64,000 bases of DNA, from assembly GCA_045617825.1 (NCBI GenBank), contig JAZLJI010000120.1:1-64000 (forward strand), given 5' to 3'. Origin of the DNA: UBA6987 sp045617825 (lineage in GTDB: Bacteria > Bacillota > Clostridia > Lachnospirales > Lachnospiraceae). Positions within the stretch are counted from its first letter, which is position 1, and each line of letters opens with the position of its first letter. The notes beneath the pieces are model-generated. The model was given only the letters and a program-made list of their open reading frames with translations. It did not search any database and was not told where the DNA came from. The position numbers and the translations under genes are program-made. Shown here piece by piece: positions 16,950 to 25,151 of the stretch.

Positions 16950-17866
16950 TCCGAGTCCGCACTCACGAGAGCGAAGGCTGCGGGATCCATGATTGCCCAG
17001 CCGATATAGGCTTCGGATCTCAGATATACCTGGTTGTGACCCTGCAGATCGCCGAGAGAGGCATCGTTGTCGGGGTTGCCGTACTCGATCACCTTCAGAG
17101 GCAGTTCCTTGGCAAAGCCCCACTTGAAGGCGTTGGCAAAGTCTCCGGCGATCGCTCTGTCATCAGAGCTGTTGAAGGACACGGTGTTGTTGCTGTCCAG
17201 CGTCATGCTGCCCAGGTTATTGGGCACGGCGCCCCATGCAAATTCAGGATACTTCCTTGCGCCGTTTACGGTCAGCCCGGCAATGAGAGCTCTCGCCTCA
17301 GGAGAGATTGCGATTCCGTTGGCCTCATAGCCGGCGTCTTCGATCGCGGCCACTGCTTCGTCGATGTTGGTATCGACGGTACTGGAATCGTGGCCCAGCA
17401 CGATCACGTTAGCGCCGCTGGCATAGTTGGCGATGGCATAATCGAAATGATTATTGCCGATCACATCGGATGCGTTCTTGCTTCTGGGGTTAAGCCCGTG
17501 GAAAGCCATGATATCAAAGCCCCTGGCCAGCTTACGGGCAAAGCCATCGGTCCACTGATCCAGAATGGCCAGCGCCGCTTCGTCAGAAGCTAACATGAAT
17601 TCGTCGGATACACGTGCGCCGTATTCCACCTTGATCGGGACAATCGTGACCGGAGTCAGCGTCGCGCCGCCGTTAGACTTCGCGCCGTTTTCTGCCACGA
17701 TGTCGATTTCCTTATCCATACTGAACGTGAATTCCTTCGTGCCGTTGAAGGGGATAGGCTTCTGCCCGGACAGCTTCGCCAGGGAAGATTTGCCCTTTAC
17801 CTTGTTGAAGATCTCTTTTGCCAGAGTCTCAGGGAACATAGTGCTTTTGCTGATAGTTGCGCCCAT
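16946..17866 (-). CDS. Major capsid protein (HK97 fold)
   Basis: The 306-residue protein has the HK97-type capsid layout: N-arm (SKSTMFPETLAKEIFNKVKG), the E-loop region (EFTFSMDKEIDIVAENGAKS) and the spine helix and P-domain, ending QVYLRSEAYIGWAIMDPAAF. No protease domain is fused. It follows the scaffold gene by 4 bp. Its stop overlaps the head fiber frame. Confidence 0.92.
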   Translation of the reverse strand: MGATISKSTMFPETLAKEIFNKVKGKSSLAKLSGQKPIPFNGTKEFTFSMDKEIDIVAENGAKSNGGATLTPVTIVPIKVEYGARVSDEFMLASDEAALAILDQWTDGFARKLARGFDIMAFHGLNPRSKNASDVIGNNHFDYAIANYASGANVIVLGHDSSTVDTNIDEAVAAIEDAGYEANGIAISPEARALIAGLTVNGARKYPEFAWGAVPNNLGSMTLDSNNTVSFNSSDDRAIAGDFANAFKWGFAKELPLKVIEYGNPDNDASLGDLQGHNQVYLRSEAYIGWAIMDPAAFALVSADSD

Positions 17867-17870
17867 TTTC

Positions 17871-18350
17871 TTATTCTCCTTTTACGCTTTTCAAAGTTTC
17901 GAGAAGTGCCGCAGCTCGGTCACCTCCGTTGTTTCCGCCCTCAGTTTCTTTGAGCGGCTGTGTCTTATGTTCGGTTCTCGGCCCGATCAGCTTGACCATT
18001 TCCTGCGCGTCAGCCTCGATGCTCTTTTCGTCGGTTCCGTGCAGTCTGTCGCGCAGCTCCAGTGGCAGCTTCGTCTTGATCGCCACCCGCGTCCGGATCG
18101 CGTCGAGCTCATAATCTGCCGTTTTCTTTTTCTCCGCGTCCAGCTGCTGCTGCAGTGTTTCGGCCGCCTTCTTCTGGTCTTCCAGAGTCTTTGCAAAACC
18201 GGCCTTTTCCTGCAGAAGCGCGTCGCGCTCCTTCACTACGCTGTCATGGTCTGCGAGCTTGTCCGCGATCTGCTTGTCCTTCCGGTCCAGCCGTTCTTTG
18301 AGCACCGCTTCCAGCTCCTCCTGTGTCGTGATTGCCTTGAATTCGCCCAT
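17871..18350 (-). CDS. Capsid scaffolding protein (GP20-like)
   Basis: The 159-residue protein is an acidic coiled coil (about residues 10-95, for example LQEKAGFAKTLEDQKKAAET) with a Pro/Gly-rich linker and a short basic C-terminal helix (LETLKSVKGE) that would bind the capsid. This is the normal layout and position of a scaffold, just before the major capsid gene. Confidence 0.85.
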   Translation of the reverse strand: MGEFKAITTQEELEAVLKERLDRKDKQIADKLADHDSVVKERDALLQEKAGFAKTLEDQKKAAETLQQQLDAEKKKTADYELDAIRTRVAIKTKLPLELRDRLHGTDEKSIEADAQEMVKLIGPRTEHKTQPLKETEGGNNGGDRAAALLETLKSVKGE

Positions 18351-18410
18351 ATAGTTCCTTTCTCCACTTTTCCGCCGTGGTCAGCGTAATTTGGGTATTA
18401 AAAAAGCAGT

Positions 18411-18436
18411 CAAATTCCCAATCGTTTGGGAATTTG
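18411..18436 (-). repeat. 26-bp palindrome, copy 1; probable terL terminator
   Basis: Ten-base arms CAAATTCCCA and TGGGAATTTG flank ATCGTT. The element lies 8 bp after the terL stop. On the minus strand the hairpin is followed at a short distance by six T, so it can act as a terminator. Two near-identical copies lie at 26872-26897 and 33106-33131. Confidence 0.65.
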
Positions 18437-18443
18437 CTGTGCT

Positions 18444-19841
18444 TTAATAATTGATTTCCTGTTTCTTCCGTTCCTTGAATTCGTCCACCGCCCAGGCCGC
18501 CAGGATAACCGCATCCATCAGCGATATATCTGCCCCGGCCTTTATGGCTCCGTACCCGAAGCCTCCGTGGGATCCGATCGCCCGCTTTTCGCAGTTGCTG
18601 ACCACCTGCGTGACGCTCGGCTGCTCCATGTGGCAAAGGCGTTTCTTGAACAGGTTCTGCTCGAACGCCGCGTTTGCCGCTATGAATTCATTCACCGACG
18701 GGAACACATAGTTTTTGATGCGCTCGGCCTTCAAGTCCTCCTGAAGGACTGCCTGGCCGTTTGCTCCGTCCACGACAATCTTGTTCAGATTCGGCCCCAG
18801 TGCCTTGATAAATGCCACGATCCAGCCCGTTCCGTCCCTTACGTAGCGGTTGTCCACCACTTCCGTGAAGATCTCGTCCTCGGCCGTTCTGGCCGCCACA
18901 GCCAGGCTCACCGTTTCCCCGTCCCGGTTATACTTGATCCCGGCAGAGAGCTTCCCGACCAGCTTCGGCAGCGTCTCCTTCTGCGTGCCTTCCCATTCCT
19001 GCCGGCTTATGGCTGACTTCTGGTTGTACTTTATCCACAGGCCCAATCGCTGAATGTTGAAGTCGATCGGGTCTCCTCCTGCCTCATCCTCCACGGTCCT
19101 CTCGCTCAGCGACAGCCCCAGCGACGGATTGCATTCGTACCACAGTTCCCTGTCATGCGGATCCGACTCATTCTCCACCGACCATTCAGCCCAGCCGGTG
19201 TTCTGCAGCTCACCGCACAGCGTCTTCGCCCTCGTTTTGGCAAATACCGTTCCGGAACTGACCGGCGTCGGCGGCGTTCCGCAAAGGATCGTCTGCGGAT
19301 TTTCGCTGGCGGCAATGACATACTTCAGGGCGCTTTCCTGATCGTCCTGATACTCCTGCGCTTCGTCTATGATCAAATAGTCGAAGCTCTCTCCGATTCC
19401 GCCCTTGGCCGTTCGCGTCCGGAAGTCTACCCGACCTCCGTTTTTCAGCTCGATCCGTTCCTGGCCCTTTGCCTTTATCGAATAATACTGGATCCCGATC
19501 TTGTCCAGGATCTTGCAGAGTCTCTCCCAGGCAGCGTGCTCCGTCGACGTTCTGTGAGCGGTATGCAGTCCTCTTTGCCCTGTGGCCAGTCCGTACAGCT
19601 CCCGGATGATCAATACCTCGCCTTTTCCGTTCTGCCGCGGCACACTGTATCCGAATTTTGTGTGGACCCATTTTCCCTCATCGTTGACGGCCATCAGGTC
19701 ATACGCCAGCGCCTGCTGCCATTCAAGAGCATGCCTGTCGGATAGCTCATAGATCCCGACGGCGTCCGCGCCGTGCGTCTTCTGGTATGGAAGGATGAAG
19801 CTTGTCGTCGGTGCCTGCCGGCCGATGCGTTTTTCACTCAT
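18444..19841 (-). CDS. terL: Terminase large subunit
   Basis: The 465-residue packaging motor has a deviant Walker A (SVPRQNGKGE, residues 66-75), a Walker B (YLIIDEAQEY, about 155-164), a coupling SENPQTILCGTP region and a C-terminal RuvC-like nuclease domain (IVVDGANGQAV, later ADISLMDAVILAAW). It lies after the MuF gene and before the scaffold, not directly after terS. The start overlaps the end of a small membrane ORF. Confidence 0.93.
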   Translation of the reverse strand: MSEKRIGRQAPTTSFILPYQKTHGADAVGIYELSDRHALEWQQALAYDLMAVNDEGKWVHTKFGYSVPRQNGKGEVLIIRELYGLATGQRGLHTAHRTSTEHAAWERLCKILDKIGIQYYSIKAKGQERIELKNGGRVDFRTRTAKGGIGESFDYLIIDEAQEYQDDQESALKYVIAASENPQTILCGTPPTPVSSGTVFAKTRAKTLCGELQNTGWAEWSVENESDPHDRELWYECNPSLGLSLSERTVEDEAGGDPIDFNIQRLGLWIKYNQKSAISRQEWEGTQKETLPKLVGKLSAGIKYNRDGETVSLAVAARTAEDEIFTEVVDNRYVRDGTGWIVAFIKALGPNLNKIVVDGANGQAVLQEDLKAERIKNYVFPSVNEFIAANAAFEQNLFKKRLCHMEQPSVTQVVSNCEKRAIGSHGGFGYGAIKAGADISLMDAVILAAWAVDEFKERKKQEINY

Positions 19842-19968
19842 GCTTTTTCATTTTCTCGATTTTCCTGTCAATCATCCACTGCTTTGCAGCTGCAACGACC
19901 ACGGAAGCGACACGAAAAACAATCACTGCGTCAACGTATAGCAATATGATTTTCACTTCCCAGCACAT
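19834..19968 (-). CDS. Small single-span membrane protein upstream of terL
   Basis: An ATG at 19968, with GGAG 11 bp upstream, opens 44 codons. The peptide has one hydrophobic segment (IILLYVDAVIVFRVASVVVA) and a basic tail (WMIDRKIEKMKKHE). Its stop overlaps the first codons of terL, which suggests coupling. It is too short for a family call and could be spurious. Confidence 0.4.
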   Translation of the reverse strand: MCWEVKIILLYVDAVIVFRVASVVVAAAKQWMIDRKIEKMKKHE

Positions 19969-19985
19969 TTTTCATGACTCCATCA

Positions 19986-20012
19986 AAAAAGCAGGCTGCA
20001 TAGCCTGCTTTT
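19986..20012 (-). terminator. Terminator after the toxin-immunity unit
   Basis: On the minus strand AGCAGGCT and AGCCTGCT pair around a short loop and are followed by six T. It separates the MuF-toxin and immunity genes from terL and so marks the end of an inserted-looking module inside the head operon. Confidence 0.8.
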
Positions 20013-20029
20013 CGTGTTTTAATGTTGAA

Positions 20030-20293
20030 TTACCAATTTCTGAATCTTTTCGGCACCATTATTCTTTTTGTTCCATCATAAATTCTATTTTTTTCATCAA
20101 GTTCCAAAGTCGGATTTACCATAAATGGTTCGTTTCCGTTTTTTGGAAACGCAGCAGCTAAGAAGCCATATCCCTCTGCCTTCGGTGTAAAAATAAAAAA
20201 GTCCGGTGTTTCATAAATAGCTCCGATTCCCTCCGCATCGTCTGCTTTGAATCGTTTTCTCGCCATTATGCACATTTCTTCAAATTGCATCAT
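20030..20293 (-). CDS. Putative immunity protein for the MuF papain-fold toxin
   Basis: The 87-residue protein begins at an ATG that overlaps the stop of the toxin gene (ATGA), with GAGGG about 9 bp before it. It has no family I recognise. Features are a helical start (MMQFEEMCIMARKRFKADD), aromatic beta-like strands (YETPDFFIFTPKAEGYG) and a basic end. It is AT-rich, as is the toxin domain, unlike the flanking head genes, and a terminator follows it. Position directly after a polymorphic toxin domain is the usual place of the immunity gene. Function is inferred from context. Confidence 0.65.
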   Translation of the reverse strand: MMQFEEMCIMARKRFKADDAEGIGAIYETPDFFIFTPKAEGYGFLAAAFPKNGNEPFMVNPTLELDEKNRIYDGTKRIMVPKRFRNW

Positions 20294-21567
20294 TTCTTTA
20301 CCCTCGTGCAAGCATTATACCCTGTCTGGCTGAATTCAATTCCATCCATTCGCCAAAATTCAACTGTTTTCCCAGAAATAATTCTCTCCAACGCAACTTC
20401 ATTATATTCCGAGTTACTTTGTGGGTCAAGAAAAATAATACTATTTTTTCTTTTTTCAGCTACAAATGCGTGTCCAGTTTCTTCATTTAGTCCGATGAAG
20501 AATCGTTTTCCTTCAGCATTTTGCAATTCCTTCAGTAATGTGCTGCCATCAGCCTCTTTTATTGTTTTGCTTTGCAGATTCACCCATGCACTTTTTGCTT
20601 TTTTTCTCAAGTCACATTTTGTGTATGGCTGCGCCGTTACATCCCATCCCCTTGCTCGCATTTCGTATGCAATAACGCAGTTTACACAGTTATACCGATA
20701 TCCGTATTCTTCTTTTCCTGCGTCAACAGATACGAAATGCTTATAGTTGGGATTTATTGCGGCCATATCCACTTCACTGGTCTTTATCTTAATCTGTTCC
20801 CAGTCTTTTGGAACGCCTTCATAAGCGATTGACTGCTGAAGTCCTTCCCTTTGCAGTCTCGTCTCTTCCCTCTCCGGCAGCCTGATCTGTCTCCGGTTCT
20901 TCGACCCGTTCCAGCTTCTTGTACTCTTCTCGCTCCGGAACGTGATCGTGCAGGTGCAGTTTTCGTGCTGCTGGAAGAAATCGCCCGGCTGCTTGCCGTA
21001 TACGAAAGATCCTTCACGCTTCTCGCACCATGCGCAGCACTTGGCGCCGCCGTTTCTGGTCACGATGCTTTCCATTCCTGCCTCCTGCAGGAACCCCGCG
21101 TTTGCTTCTATCGTATCATTGACGGCTGATTCTGTAAAGGTCCTGACAGGCCCGTTTATGGCCTTTTGAGCGATTTCTTCCGTCTCCGCATTCGATACGT
21201 TGTGTGCGATTCCCGAAGCCTTGTTCCTGTTGAACGGCGCCTCAATGCCCCGGATACGGACTTTTTCCCTCTCGTTGATCGATTGCTGTACCTCTGCGGC
21301 AAATCCCGAAACCGGGCCGCTCACGGCCTCCAGCGCCCCCATTACGGCGTCATATCCATCCTCCGCCGCGACAAAATCCGCTGCAAATTCGCTCATCACC
21401 TCTTCGGCGATCCGCCCCAGCTCTCTGGCATATTCCCTGGCTGTCAGCATGGTGGCAGCCCGGTCCTCCAGCTGCTCCCTGAATGCCTTCAGCCTCTTGC
21501 TGCCTTCAGTCCCTTCTTTCAGCCTTCCTTTGACCGCTTCAAGAATCTTCCGGTCTTCATCGTTCAC
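20290..21567 (-). CDS. MuF head morphogenesis protein fused to a papain-fold (Tox-PL) toxin domain
   Basis: Residues 1-215 are a phage Mu F / SPP1 gp7-like head protein, with the typical Cys cluster CCAWCEKREGSF and HENCTCTITF near 177-210. A basic linker follows. Residues about 262-425 match the papain-fold toxin (predicted glutamine deamidase/peptidase) with Cys in RYNCVNCVIAYEMRARG (C294/C297), His366 in ETGHAFVAEK and Asp381 in FLDPQ. MuF-toxin fusions are known in Firmicutes prophages and are thought to be packaged and injected with DNA. The toxin half is visibly more AT-rich than the MuF half, which suggests a swapped module. Confidence 0.85.
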   Translation of the reverse strand: MNDEDRKILEAVKGRLKEGTEGSKRLKAFREQLEDRAATMLTAREYARELGRIAEEVMSEFAADFVAAEDGYDAVMGALEAVSGPVSGFAAEVQQSINEREKVRIRGIEAPFNRNKASGIAHNVSNAETEEIAQKAINGPVRTFTESAVNDTIEANAGFLQEAGMESIVTRNGGAKCCAWCEKREGSFVYGKQPGDFFQQHENCTCTITFRSEKSTRSWNGSKNRRQIRLPEREETRLQREGLQQSIAYEGVPKDWEQIKIKTSEVDMAAINPNYKHFVSVDAGKEEYGYRYNCVNCVIAYEMRARGWDVTAQPYTKCDLRKKAKSAWVNLQSKTIKEADGSTLLKELQNAEGKRFFIGLNEETGHAFVAEKRKNSIIFLDPQSNSEYNEVALERIISGKTVEFWRMDGIEFSQTGYNACTRVKK

Positions 21568-22820
21568 GCCTGTCCTCCCTTGATCCCGGTCAGATCCTGC
21601 ATGGTTTCCACCGTGATGTAGTCCGGCACTGCCTGGTTCAGCTTAATGGCGCCGTCTCCGATGTTAGCCAGCATGGCCGCGTCCGGCTCAAAAAGAGGCT
21701 CCCAGATCGGCTTAGTCAGATACAGCTGCTTCCGCTTGTATGGATAATCATCCCGCAGGCAGGCCGCCAGGTATCCGGCATTCAGAAAGCCGGACCCGAA
21801 GCTCTTCTGCGCGGCTTTGGCCGCCAGACGCAGATTTTCGTGGCTTGCCTTGATGGCTTCTGAGCTTGACGGGTTCTCCGTCACAAAACCGATATCGTCC
21901 ATCGTCAGCCCGGTCTCGCCGGCGAAGAGTGCCGCCAGCGTCCGCAGCTCTTCGCTGTACGGGCTCATATTCTGCTGCTGGAACTGTCCCAGCTTCGGGC
22001 TTTCGCCGTCCTCGTCCTTCGTGAAGCTCAGGAACGTGGACATGGTGGCTTTCCATTTGTCCATCTTTTCTGCATCCTGGGACAGCCCGGTCACATACTT
22101 CTGGGGAAAGCTGTAATACTCCGCACTGACCTCCATCTGCCGCACGGTACGCGCCGCAGAATCTGCCAGGGACATGCAGGTCCGGCTGATCCGGCTGTGA
22201 CCGAAAGGCCGCACATCGTCCGGCCTGTGGATGATCGGCACTAGCAGCGGAAATCCCACTTTGTGCGGGAAATGCTCTTCCGTTCCTTCATCCTTCCGGT
22301 AGATCACCGTTTCCTCTGGCGTGAAATATGCTTCAATCTTCGGCGTCTGGCTGAAATGTCCCTCCTCGGTATTCAGCATCTCTGTATGGTTATCTCTCTC
22401 CAGCACCGCGTAGCCTTCCTTCAGCAGTCCGGTGATCGGATTGATCTCTCCCGTCGCATTTGCCCCGTCGATCACCTGCAGCCTGGGATAATCGTCCTCT
22501 CCCAGGGATATGTAGATGAAGCAGCAGGCGCTGATGAGCGCTGAGCGGATCGCCGCCGGGAACAGAACATCCGGATTGTTCATCTGGAATAACTCTTCCA
22601 GGTAGAAATTATCGTCCCGGAAGCCCCGGAACTGCAGCCTGTCCGCCATGCTGTCCACTGCTTTCGTACACCAGCCCTGCACGCTCTTCAGCCACGCCAT
22701 ATTGGCCGGGATCGTCGTGAAATCCTGCACGGACTGCTTCTGCTCGTAGTATTTATATCTCAGCAGCACCCGCGTGCGTTTCATATTCAGCTTTTTGCGG
22801 AAATACTCGATTCCCCTCAT
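21564..22820 (-). CDS. Portal protein (SPP1 gp6-like)
   Basis: The 418-residue protein has portal features: an N-terminal helical region (YYEQKQSVQDFTTIPANMAW), the clip/stem area around RDDNFYLEELF, and a C-terminal helix (SSEAIKASHENLRLAAKAAQ) before the crown. It forms the dodecameric DNA channel. It overlaps terS and the MuF gene by 4 bp each, so the three are coupled. Confidence 0.88.
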   Translation of the reverse strand: MRGIEYFRKKLNMKRTRVLLRYKYYEQKQSVQDFTTIPANMAWLKSVQGWCTKAVDSMADRLQFRGFRDDNFYLEELFQMNNPDVLFPAAIRSALISACCFIYISLGEDDYPRLQVIDGANATGEINPITGLLKEGYAVLERDNHTEMLNTEEGHFSQTPKIEAYFTPEETVIYRKDEGTEEHFPHKVGFPLLVPIIHRPDDVRPFGHSRISRTCMSLADSAARTVRQMEVSAEYYSFPQKYVTGLSQDAEKMDKWKATMSTFLSFTKDEDGESPKLGQFQQQNMSPYSEELRTLAALFAGETGLTMDDIGFVTENPSSSEAIKASHENLRLAAKAAQKSFGSGFLNAGYLAACLRDDYPYKRKQLYLTKPIWEPLFEPDAAMLANIGDGAIKLNQAVPDYITVETMQDLTGIKGGQA

Positions 22821-23200
22821 GATTCCCTCCCTTGTCTCGCGGCTTCCAACCGTCCGAACAGGCTGTTCGCCTCTTCCTTCTCGCTGTCGCGGAAGCTCAT
22901 CTCGTTTATTTTTTTCAGGCCTGCCGGCGTCAACCCCAGCTCCCGCCAGTAGGTCAGCGCCGATTTATTGAGATCATCCCACATGATCAGCAGCGGATTC
23001 TTCACCAGGTTAGTGGATCCGTTCTTGTTGGTAAATTCCACCAGCGGCCCTTCGTTCCGGCTCTGGTACAGTTCCTCCACCTGGTCCCGCTTCTCCAGGA
23101 TCCCGGCCAGCGAATCAATGGCATTGTCAAAATACGGCTTATAGGTGCCCGCCAGATTGCAGGCTTTTTTGATCTTTGTTTTCCACCTTTTTCTGATCAT
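22817..23200 (-). CDS. terS: Terminase small subunit (P27-like)
   Basis: The 127-residue protein has the C-terminal signature ALTYWRELGLTPAGLKKIN common to P27-type small terminases that bind the packaging site. An N-terminal basic start (MIRKRWKTKIKKAC) precedes helices. It is upstream of portal, while terL is about 3 kb further on. Confidence 0.8.
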   Translation of the reverse strand: MIRKRWKTKIKKACNLAGTYKPYFDNAIDSLAGILEKRDQVEELYQSRNEGPLVEFTNKNGSTNLVKNPLLIMWDDLNKSALTYWRELGLTPAGLKKINEMSFRDSEKEEANSLFGRLEAARQGRES

Positions 23201-23371
23201 TCAGCCCCTCTTTTCGCTGTTTTTTCGTCCTTTCCTCGCGTGAGCGCGGGTGTGCGCGGTTTCGGAAGTTTTTCATCCCTTATCCCCCCTCCCGGAATAA
23301 TCCTCACGCAGAAATTCGCTCAGTACGGCGGGTGAGGATCGGAAAGGGCCTCCCCCCGGGGGATAGGCCCC
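23201..23371. other. Non-coding gap between HNH and terS, possible cos region
   Basis: The 171-bp gap has GC-rich blocks (GGGCCTCCCCCCGGGGG and its neighbour GGCCCCCTAT) and T/C-rich tracts but no gene I can support. In many HK97-like phages the cos site lies by terS and an HNH nuclease. I cannot identify a nick site. Confidence 0.2.
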
Positions 23372-23725
23372 CTATGCTTCTTTTGCCTTGTAATGAGCCC
23401 AATCAAAATGCTGCGGAAGATCGCGATTCGATGTCACGCCTTCTTCCTCCTGAAATTTTCTGCGCTGTTCCACAAGCTTGTCAGACTTCTGCCGGTTGCA
23501 CCACCGGTGGGCCAGCTGTAAATTATCCAGCGCAGAAGGATGGCCGCCCTTGTCAAGCGGAATGATGTGGTCAACCGATGGGCTCAAAGGGTGCGGGTAT
23601 TTGTATGAAAAATCCACCGGCTGACCGCATATCCCGCAGACCGTTTGGGTCGCCAGGATAATCTTTTTGTTTTTCTCAAAGGCCGTCCGGTGTTCACCGT
23701 ACCTGTCCTCTCTTCTCAGTGCCAT
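23372..23725 (-). CDS. HNH endonuclease
   Basis: The 117-residue protein has a zinc knuckle (CGICGQPVDF), the HNH core (VDHIIPLDKGGHPSALDNLQ) and the closing HRWCNRQKSDK. HNH proteins by the small terminase assist cos cleavage in many siphoviruses. It is preceded by GGAGG and lies 17 bp downstream of a terminator, so it probably has its own promoter or late activation. Confidence 0.88.
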   Translation of the reverse strand: MALRREDRYGEHRTAFEKNKKIILATQTVCGICGQPVDFSYKYPHPLSPSVDHIIPLDKGGHPSALDNLQLAHRWCNRQKSDKLVEQRRKFQEEEGVTSNRDLPQHFDWAHYKAKEA

Positions 23726-23742
23726 ATCTCCCTCCTGGGTAT

Positions 23743-23768
23743 AAAAAAGCGCTGCATTGCTGCAGCGC
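23743..23768 (-). terminator. Terminator between early/regulatory and late genes
   Basis: GCGCTGCAG and its complement form a hairpin followed on the minus strand by six T. It ends the transcript of the sigma-like regulator and separates it from HNH and the late operon. Antitermination or a new late promoter would be needed downstream. Confidence 0.8.
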
Positions 23769-23808
23769 CCGGCGTGAGAGCCGTGTCTTGGATTACTCGG
23801 CGCTTACA

Positions 23809-24255
23809 CTATACTACGGATTCAACCTGACATTCACTGACATCTTTCAGAAGCTCCTGCACATGCTCCGCTGCCAGTGCCGCCGTCCTGTACGCCTGCC
23901 GTTCAGACAGGAACATGGTCTCCGAGATCTGCTCCATCTTCCGGCAGCAGATATATCGCCAGGTCAGGATCTCGCGCTCCCGGTCATCCGTGAGCCGTCC
24001 GATGATGTCCAGCACGGCCTTCTGCCTTTTCACGGCCTCCTGCTCTTTCTCTGCCAGCATGGCCTGGGCATCCAGCAGCGCCGCCACGGCCTGCGGGATG
24101 GCGTCTCCTCTCGGCGACGTGTCCACCACGTCCCGGCCGTAGTCCATAGAGCGCACCATCATCAGTCTGTCCTCCAGGTCCCGCAGCTGCTCCAGCAACT
24201 GCTTCCGTTCCCGGAACGCGACCCGGTATTGATTCAAATACTCCCTCGCTGTCAC
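23809..24255 (-). CDS. Phage late transcription regulator, sigma-70 region 4-like (DUF1492/ArpU type)
   Basis: The 148-residue protein has an N-terminal coiled coil (YRVAFRERKQLLEQLRDLED) and a C-terminal region 4-like HTH (LTDDREREILTWRYICC, then ISETMFLSERQAYRTAALA). Such proteins sit at the end of the early region and turn on packaging and head genes. The position, followed by a terminator and then the late operon, fits. Confidence 0.8.
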   Translation of the reverse strand: MTAREYLNQYRVAFRERKQLLEQLRDLEDRLMMVRSMDYGRDVVDTSPRGDAIPQAVAALLDAQAMLAEKEQEAVKRQKAVLDIIGRLTDDREREILTWRYICCRKMEQISETMFLSERQAYRTAALAAEHVQELLKDVSECQVESVV

Positions 24256-24289
24256 TGTTTCCCCTCCTGCCGGCTCCTCTGTTTAGCTC

Positions 24290-24740
24290 TCAGCCTTCCA
24301 TCTGTTCCCGCACGGTGCTGTCGATCCGTTCTGCCTTCACCTTACCGATCCCCGGCACCGACCGGATAATCTCCATGATGGTCTCCCATGCGACCTGCTC
24401 TCCGCCTTCTTCCGCCCGCTTCTCCTCAACTTCCTTCAGCAGTCTTTTTCCGTAGGCTGACGAGATCTCCCCCCAGCTTCGCGTAAAGCTGCCGCGGATT
24501 CGCCTTCTTGAAAAACAGCCGCATGGCCGGCGAAAAGATATTTTCGTTTGGCACCAGCACCCACACGTCCTCCTTGCTGATCTCGATCTCGCCCGTCGCC
24601 ATCAGTTTCTCGCACATCGCCGGCAAATACTCCTTCGCGAACTCCACCAGCATCTGCTTATCCTCCAGAAAGCGGCCTTCCCGATTCCGGCAGAATTCCT
24701 CTGCCCGCTCCTCGATAAAGCTCTCCACCTCACGTTTCAT
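24290..24740 (-). pseudogene. Helix-hairpin-helix protein interrupted by a +1 shift at a six-G run
   Basis: The first frame (104 residues, stop at 24426) runs through RQLYAKLGG and then loses sense. The neighbouring frame continues with ISSAYGKRLLKEVEEKRAEE and ends with a HhH-like SVPGIGKVKAERIDSTV and stop at 24290. Five instead of six G at 24469-24474 would fuse them into one protein of about 149 residues. It lies between ssb and the late regulator, so a DNA-metabolism role is likely. It may be a real indel, a sequencing error or recoding. Confidence 0.65.
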
Positions 24741-24743
24741 TGG

Positions 24744-25151
24744 CTACCTCCACTCTTCCGGAATATCGTCCTCGGCATAGGAAGTCGGAGCGAAACCGTT
24801 TTCGTCCGTCTCCTGCTTTGTCTCCCGCTTGGCCTCCGCGAAGCTCAGCTCCTCCGCCACCACTTCCGTGCTGTATCTGGTGTGTCCTTCGTTGTCCGTA
24901 TAGCTCCCGCTTTGGATATGCCCCACCAGTTCGACCTTCGTTCCCTTCTTCAGCCAGTTCTCGGCGAAGAGCCCCAGCTTTCCGAAGGCCACGCAGCCGA
25001 TGAAGTCAGCGTTTTGCCTTCCTTCCTCGCGCTTTCCCCGGCGATCTACCGCCAGAGAGAACCGCGCCACCGTCAGCGGATCCTCCTGGCTTCCGGTCTT
25101 TTTGACGTCCGGATCTCTTGTCAGACGTCCCGTCAGCTCCACTTTGTTCAT
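24744..25151 (-). CDS. ssb: Single-stranded DNA-binding protein
   Basis: The 135-residue protein has the OB-fold (MNKVELTGRLTRDPDVKKTG, FIGCVAFGKLGLFAENWLKKG, VELVGHIQSGSYTD) and the acidic C-terminus ending DDIPEEW-R. Most SSB tails end in a hydrophobic Phe, so the final WR is unusual. Its first 146 bp overlap the end of the Rep gene in another frame. Confidence 0.88.
   Translation of the reverse strand: MNKVELTGRLTRDPDVKKTGSQEDPLTVARFSLAVDRRGKREEGRQNADFIGCVAFGKLGLFAENWLKKGTKVELVGHIQSGSYTDNEGHTRYSTEVVAEELSFAEAKRETKQETDENGFAPTSYAEDDIPEEWR

Noticed and set aside
16949..17123. Start of the head fiber gene at the ATG at 17123
   Set aside because: The extra 58 residues are a basic shadow of the capsid gene and unlike head fiber proteins.
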